DNA of 8,545 bases from contig JAITTC010000038.1 of assembly GCA_031287285.1 (NCBI GenBank), forward strand, positions 1 through 8,545, given 5' to 3'. The notes under the pieces were generated by a model. It saw only the letters and a program-made list of their open reading frames with translations, was not told the origin of the DNA and searched no databases. Source of the DNA: Christensenellaceae bacterium. Its GTDB lineage: Bacteria; Bacillota; Clostridia; Christensenellales; UBA1750. This document shows, piece by piece, positions 6,920 through 8,545 of this stretch (its first letter is position 1; every line of letters begins with the position of its first letter). The translations under genes and the position numbers were made by a program.

Positions 6920-7069
6920 GCTGCGAGGGGTATCCAACTTAACGATGATTAAGAAGGAAGAGGAAGAATTTTACCTGTAAACAGCCCGCTTTGCGCTTGC
7001 TTTCTTTTAGCTGTTACGGTATCCTAAACGAGCTTGTGAGGGAATAATGCTGTTCGAGCCCCTCGCAGC
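6920..7069 (+). ncRNA. Candidate structured leader RNA upstream of the small lipoprotein
   Basis: Between the operon terminator and the next gene (6877-7095) there is no reading frame of note, but there is nested pairing. An 11-bp perfect closing stem joins GCTGCGAGGGG (6920-6930) and CCCCTCGCAGC (7059-7069), 128 nt apart. Inside it, TACCTGTAAACAGC (6972-6985) pairs with GCTGTTACGGTA (7010-7021) over 12 pairs with two single-base bulges. It can be extended by AGGA (6961-6964) with TCCT (7022-7025). A small CTTAA/TTAAG hairpin lies at about 6938-6953. The closing stem ends 9 nt before the ribosome binding site, so this could be a 5' leader element. I do not recognise a known riboswitch, T-box or 6S consensus. 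No convincing promoter was found upstream. Pairing was judged by eye only. Confidence 0.35.
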
Positions 7070-7095
7070 AAAATGTTGAAGGAGGACCCTTACTG

Positions 7096-7608
7096 ATGAA
7101 AAAATTGCTTGTTTTGTTCCTTGCGCTGTGCCTCGGGCTGAGCCTGATGGCCTGCGCATCCTCGCCTGCTGCCCCCAGCACGCTTCCGGCCGCTTCCCCC
7201 GAGGGCACCGAGGCCGCAGCGGGCACGGACGCGCCCACGGATTCCGCCGCGCCTGAGGTTCCTGAAATTGACATGAGCAGTGCTAAGGCAGTTGTGGAAG
7301 GCGACACCGTAACGCAGACCATCGCGATGTCTACCGCGACCGGGGCTTCCGCTGCGATTAAGAGCGTGTATCACTTCACGGGCGATACCATCGATGGCGT
7401 CACCATGGAGATCAGCGGCCCTGCGGGCTCCGGCCTGGATGCGGTCGCGACCGGCTATGAGGCCACAGGCTTCACCGTGGCCGAGAGCAGCGACACCAAG
7501 ATCGTCCTCCAGGCGAGCGACGCTTACGTGGCAGCTCTTGCTGCAGCGCCGATGACGAAGGAAACCTTCGCCGCCCAACTCAATGCGGCCGTTGGCATCA
7601 CCGAGTAA
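7096..7608 (+). CDS. Small secreted lipoprotein of unknown function
   Basis: A 170-residue lipoprotein that I do not recognise with confidence. MKKLLVLFLALCLGLSLMAC is a clear type II signal sequence with lipobox LMAC and lipid-modified Cys20. Residues 21-57 are a low-complexity Ala/Pro/Ser/Thr/Glu tether. The remaining domain of about 110 residues (58-170) alternates short beta-like stretches (VEGDTVTQTIAMST, SVYHFTGDTIDGVTMEISGP, TKIVLQASDAYV) with a C-terminal helix. The layout recalls small YehR/DUF1307-type lipoproteins, but this is only a resemblance of plan. AAGGAGG lies 10 nt before the ATG and a terminator follows at 7634, so the gene appears monocistronic. Its leader contains the candidate structured RNA at 6920-7069. 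It could be an accessory surface protein for the neighbouring transporter or be unrelated to it. Only export and anchoring are well supported. Confidence 0.85.
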   Translation: MKKLLVLFLALCLGLSLMACASSPAAPSTLPAASPEGTEAAAGTDAPTDSAAPEVPEIDMSSAKAVVEGDTVTQTIAMSTATGASAAIKSVYHFTGDTIDGVTMEISGPAGSGLDAVATGYEATGFTVAESSDTKIVLQASDAYVAALAAAPMTKETFAAQLNAAVGITE

Positions 7609-7633
7609 AGAAAGCTTCGGGCTGGTTTAGAGG

Positions 7634-7664
7634 GAAGCGCCTCCAAAGGGGGCGCTTCTTTTTT
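7634..7664 (+). terminator. Rho-independent terminator of the small lipoprotein gene
   Basis: GAAGCGCCTCC (7634-7644) and GGGGGCGCTTC (7648-7658) form an 11-bp stem with one G-U pair and an AAA loop, followed by six T residues. It starts 26 nt after the stop codon. Confidence 0.92.
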
Positions 7665-7771
7665 GGTGGATTGAAGGCAGAAAAGCGGCTAAAAAAGGGC
7701 AAGAACTGCGCCGCTTATCGCGTTGGAAACGGCGAGCTAGTCTGTTATTAAAAAGCAATTACCTTACAAAC

Positions 7772-7799
7772 TTGTTTCTAACTCGTCAAATCGTATAAA
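7772..7799 (+). promoter_or_regulatory. Candidate distal promoter in the AT-rich gap
   Basis: TTGTTT (7772-7777) and TATAAA (7794-7799) are spaced by 16 bp. The -10 box is good and the -35 moderate. It lies in the 308-bp non-coding interval 7665-7972, which is visibly richer in A and T than its surroundings and holds no credible gene. Confidence 0.3.
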
Positions 7800-7844
7800 A
7801 GCCGCGCAATTTTATAAAAAAACGGTCATTTAACCGTCAGAAGT

Positions 7845-7879
7845 CCATAAAAAACCATTGACTATCGGGCGGTTTATGG
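7845..7879. promoter_or_regulatory. Inverted repeat spanning the proximal promoter of the OrfA-like gene
   Basis: CCATAAA (7845-7851) and TTTATGG (7873-7879) are perfect inverted copies that bracket the -35 box at 7858-7863. A second short dyad, ACGGT then ACCGT, lies just upstream around 7822-7837. Such placement suits a repressor site, perhaps for autoregulation by the helix-turn-helix protein downstream (inference). Confidence 0.35.
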
Positions 7880-7887
7880 TTTAAATT
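7858..7887 (+). promoter_or_regulatory. Candidate proximal promoter of the OrfA-like gene
   Basis: TTGACT (7858-7863, five of six consensus bases) is followed after 17 bp by TTAAAT (7881-7886), or after 18 bp by TAAATT. Transcription would start near 7893, leaving a leader of about 80 nt. Confidence 0.45.
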
Positions 7888-7972
7888 AGGGAGTAAAGAG
7901 AGTTTGCGCCGCAGATCATTTTGAAGAGCAAAACCAAGGCCATTTCAAGTTCGAAAAGGGAGGAAAAGACCA

Positions 7973-8254
7973 ATGGGAACGCACGGGAGTCAGCATCGGG
8001 ATTTTAAATTTAAGATCGTTTCATTGCACGAGAACGAAAAGAAGTCGGTCCGTACTTTGGCGGAGGAATATAGCATTCCGCAGCAGACGATCTATAGCTG
8101 GTGCAAGCAGTATCGCAGCTTTGGCGAGGATTCCTTCGTGGGCTGCGGCAACCGCCGCCAGCAAGATAATGAGCTTCAGCGCTTGCGCAAAGAAAACGAG
8201 GAGCTGAAGGCGCGCGTTGCCCTGCTAGAAAAGGGCCGTAAAGCGCGGGCTTGA
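7973..8254 (+). CDS. IS3/IS911 OrfA-like helix-turn-helix protein, orphan
   Basis: A 93-residue protein resembling the small DNA-binding subunit (OrfA, HTH_Tnp_1 type) of IS3-family elements. Residues 11-53 form the helix-turn-helix (KFKIVSLHENEKKSVRTLAE, then SIPQQTIYSWCKQYRSFGED). The tail NELQRLRKENEELKARVALLEK is a leucine-zipper coiled coil expected to dimerise. Length fits OrfA. The ATG is preceded by GGGAGG with 9-nt spacing. In a normal IS3 element a DDE integrase gene (OrfB) follows by frameshift. Here no OrfB frame is seen: the gene ends, a hairpin with a broken T-run follows at 8290, and a minus-strand frame occupies the rest. No terminal inverted repeats were recognised. It is either an IS remnant or a stand-alone DNA-binding protein. 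The candidate promoter and downstream hairpin slightly favour the latter. Confidence 0.75.
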   Translation: MGTHGSQHRDFKFKIVSLHENEKKSVRTLAEEYSIPQQTIYSWCKQYRSFGEDSFVGCGNRRQQDNELQRLRKENEELKARVALLEKGRKARA

Positions 8255-8289
8255 ATTTTCGCGCCAAAATGCCGATCGGGCACCGTTGC

Positions 8290-8327
8290 AAAGGGGCAGC
8301 GATTAGTCAGTATGCCCCTTTATTTTT
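8290..8327 (+). terminator. Probable terminator after the OrfA-like gene
   Basis: AAAGGGGCA (8290-8298) and TGCCCCTTT (8313-8321) pair perfectly over nine bases with a 14-nt loop, followed by ATTTTT. On the minus strand it would also lie just beyond the stop of the frame at the right edge, though the T-tract on that side is only three bases. Confidence 0.65.
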
Positions 8328-8341
8328 CGCTGAACGATTCG

Positions 8342-8545
8342 TTAATCCAATCGATCCAATTCCCGATCGCCTTCCGGCTCGATGAGCTGGATGCTCTTTA
8401 GCCCGCTGCGCATGGCGAGCCCTCGCAAGAGCGGCGATCGCATTCCCGAGGCCTTTAAGCCCTTGAGCAGCAGTTTGAGTTGAATCGGCAGGCACTTCCT
8501 CGCGTATAGGCGCGAGGCCTTTTTTGTGCTCTTTTTATCCTTTTT
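8342..8545 (-). CDS. Unrecognised protein, 3' portion, running off the right edge
   Basis: An open minus-strand frame enters from the right edge and stays open for 67 codons to TAA at 8344-8342. The visible part begins Lys-rich (KKDKKSTKKASRLYARKCLP), continues with amphipathic, Leu-rich stretches (IQLKLLLKGLKASGMRSPLL, then RGLAMRSGLKSIQLIEPEGD) and ends RELDRLD. Third codon positions are strongly biased to G and C, as in the clear genes of this window, which supports coding. I cannot assign a family. Against it, a plus-strand hairpin with six T residues falls inside the frame (8498-8525). The true start is outside the window. An alternative is non-coding sequence that is open by chance, favoured by high GC. 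Confidence 0.45.
   Translation of the reverse strand, partial: KKDKKSTKKASRLYARKCLPIQLKLLLKGLKASGMRSPLLRGLAMRSGLKSIQLIEPEGDRELDRLD
8498..8525 (+). terminator. Terminator-like hairpin near the right edge
   Basis: CCTCGCG (8498-8504) and CGCGAGG (8511-8517) pair perfectly around a 6-nt loop and are followed by CC and six T residues. It has the form of a plus-strand intrinsic terminator, but no clear plus-strand gene ends here. It overlaps the minus-strand frame, so only one of the two readings may be functional. Confidence 0.4.

Noticed and set aside
6920..7069. 6S RNA, T-box or known metabolite riboswitch
   Set aside because: Size and closing stem resemble 6S RNA, but I could not identify the central-bubble layout, a T-box sequence or any conserved riboswitch core, and no terminator stem follows.
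7090..7578. Minus-strand open frame opposite the small lipoprotein
   Set aside because: The plus-strand frame has a signal peptide, lipobox, ribosome binding site and terminator; the reverse frame has none of these.
8307..8495. Minus-strand 62-residue frame beginning with ATG
   Set aside because: It lacks a binding site and overlaps, in another frame, the longer open frame at 8342-8545, whose composition looks more protein-like.

Overview
The window looks like chromosomal DNA from a GC-rich Bacillota, probably a gut-type clostridial lineage. The grounds are strong AGGAGG-type ribosome binding sites, a TTG start, two lipoprotein signal peptides, U-tract intrinsic terminators, and a carbohydrate-uptake operon of the LplA/LplB/LplC kind paired with a membrane-anchored AraC regulator. 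That pairing is typical of Paenibacillus and Clostridia. The lineage is an inference; no taxonomic marker is present.

Layout. Positions 1-142 hold a degenerate, truncated second copy of the 3' end of the AraC gene that follows. Positions 192-2453 (minus strand) encode a 753-residue regulator with two membrane segments, an outer sensor region, a degenerate GGDEF-like middle and a C-terminal AraC helix-turn-helix. A divergent intergenic region (2454-2775) carries a good sigma-70 promoter for the regulator and three exact copies of TCAAAAAACG, candidate operator sites for the transporter. Positions 2776-6805 are a three-gene operon of two permeases and a long solute-binding lipoprotein, closed by a strong terminator at 6840-6876. 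No ATPase gene is present, so the importer probably borrows a shared MsmX-type ATPase.

After the operon comes a 150-nt region able to fold into a long-range closed RNA structure (6920-7069). It sits directly upstream of an unrecognised small lipoprotein (7096-7608), which has its own terminator. An AT-rich 300-bp gap with candidate promoters and inverted repeats precedes a 93-residue IS3 OrfA-like helix-turn-helix/coiled-coil protein (7973-8254). It has no partner transposase in the window and is followed by a terminator-like hairpin. The right edge contains the 3' part of an unrecognised minus-strand reading frame (8342-8545).

Functional picture (inference). The regulator senses a sugar or cell-surface signal outside the membrane and drives the divergent transporter operon. 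The binding lipoprotein captures an oligosaccharide, and the two permeases move it inward using an ATPase encoded elsewhere. No glycoside hydrolase is present, so the substrate cannot be named. I saw no clearly new defence or mobile system. The best leads are the structured leader RNA, the triplicated operator-like repeat, the duplicated AraC tail, the orphan OrfA-like gene and the unnamed reading frame at the right edge.
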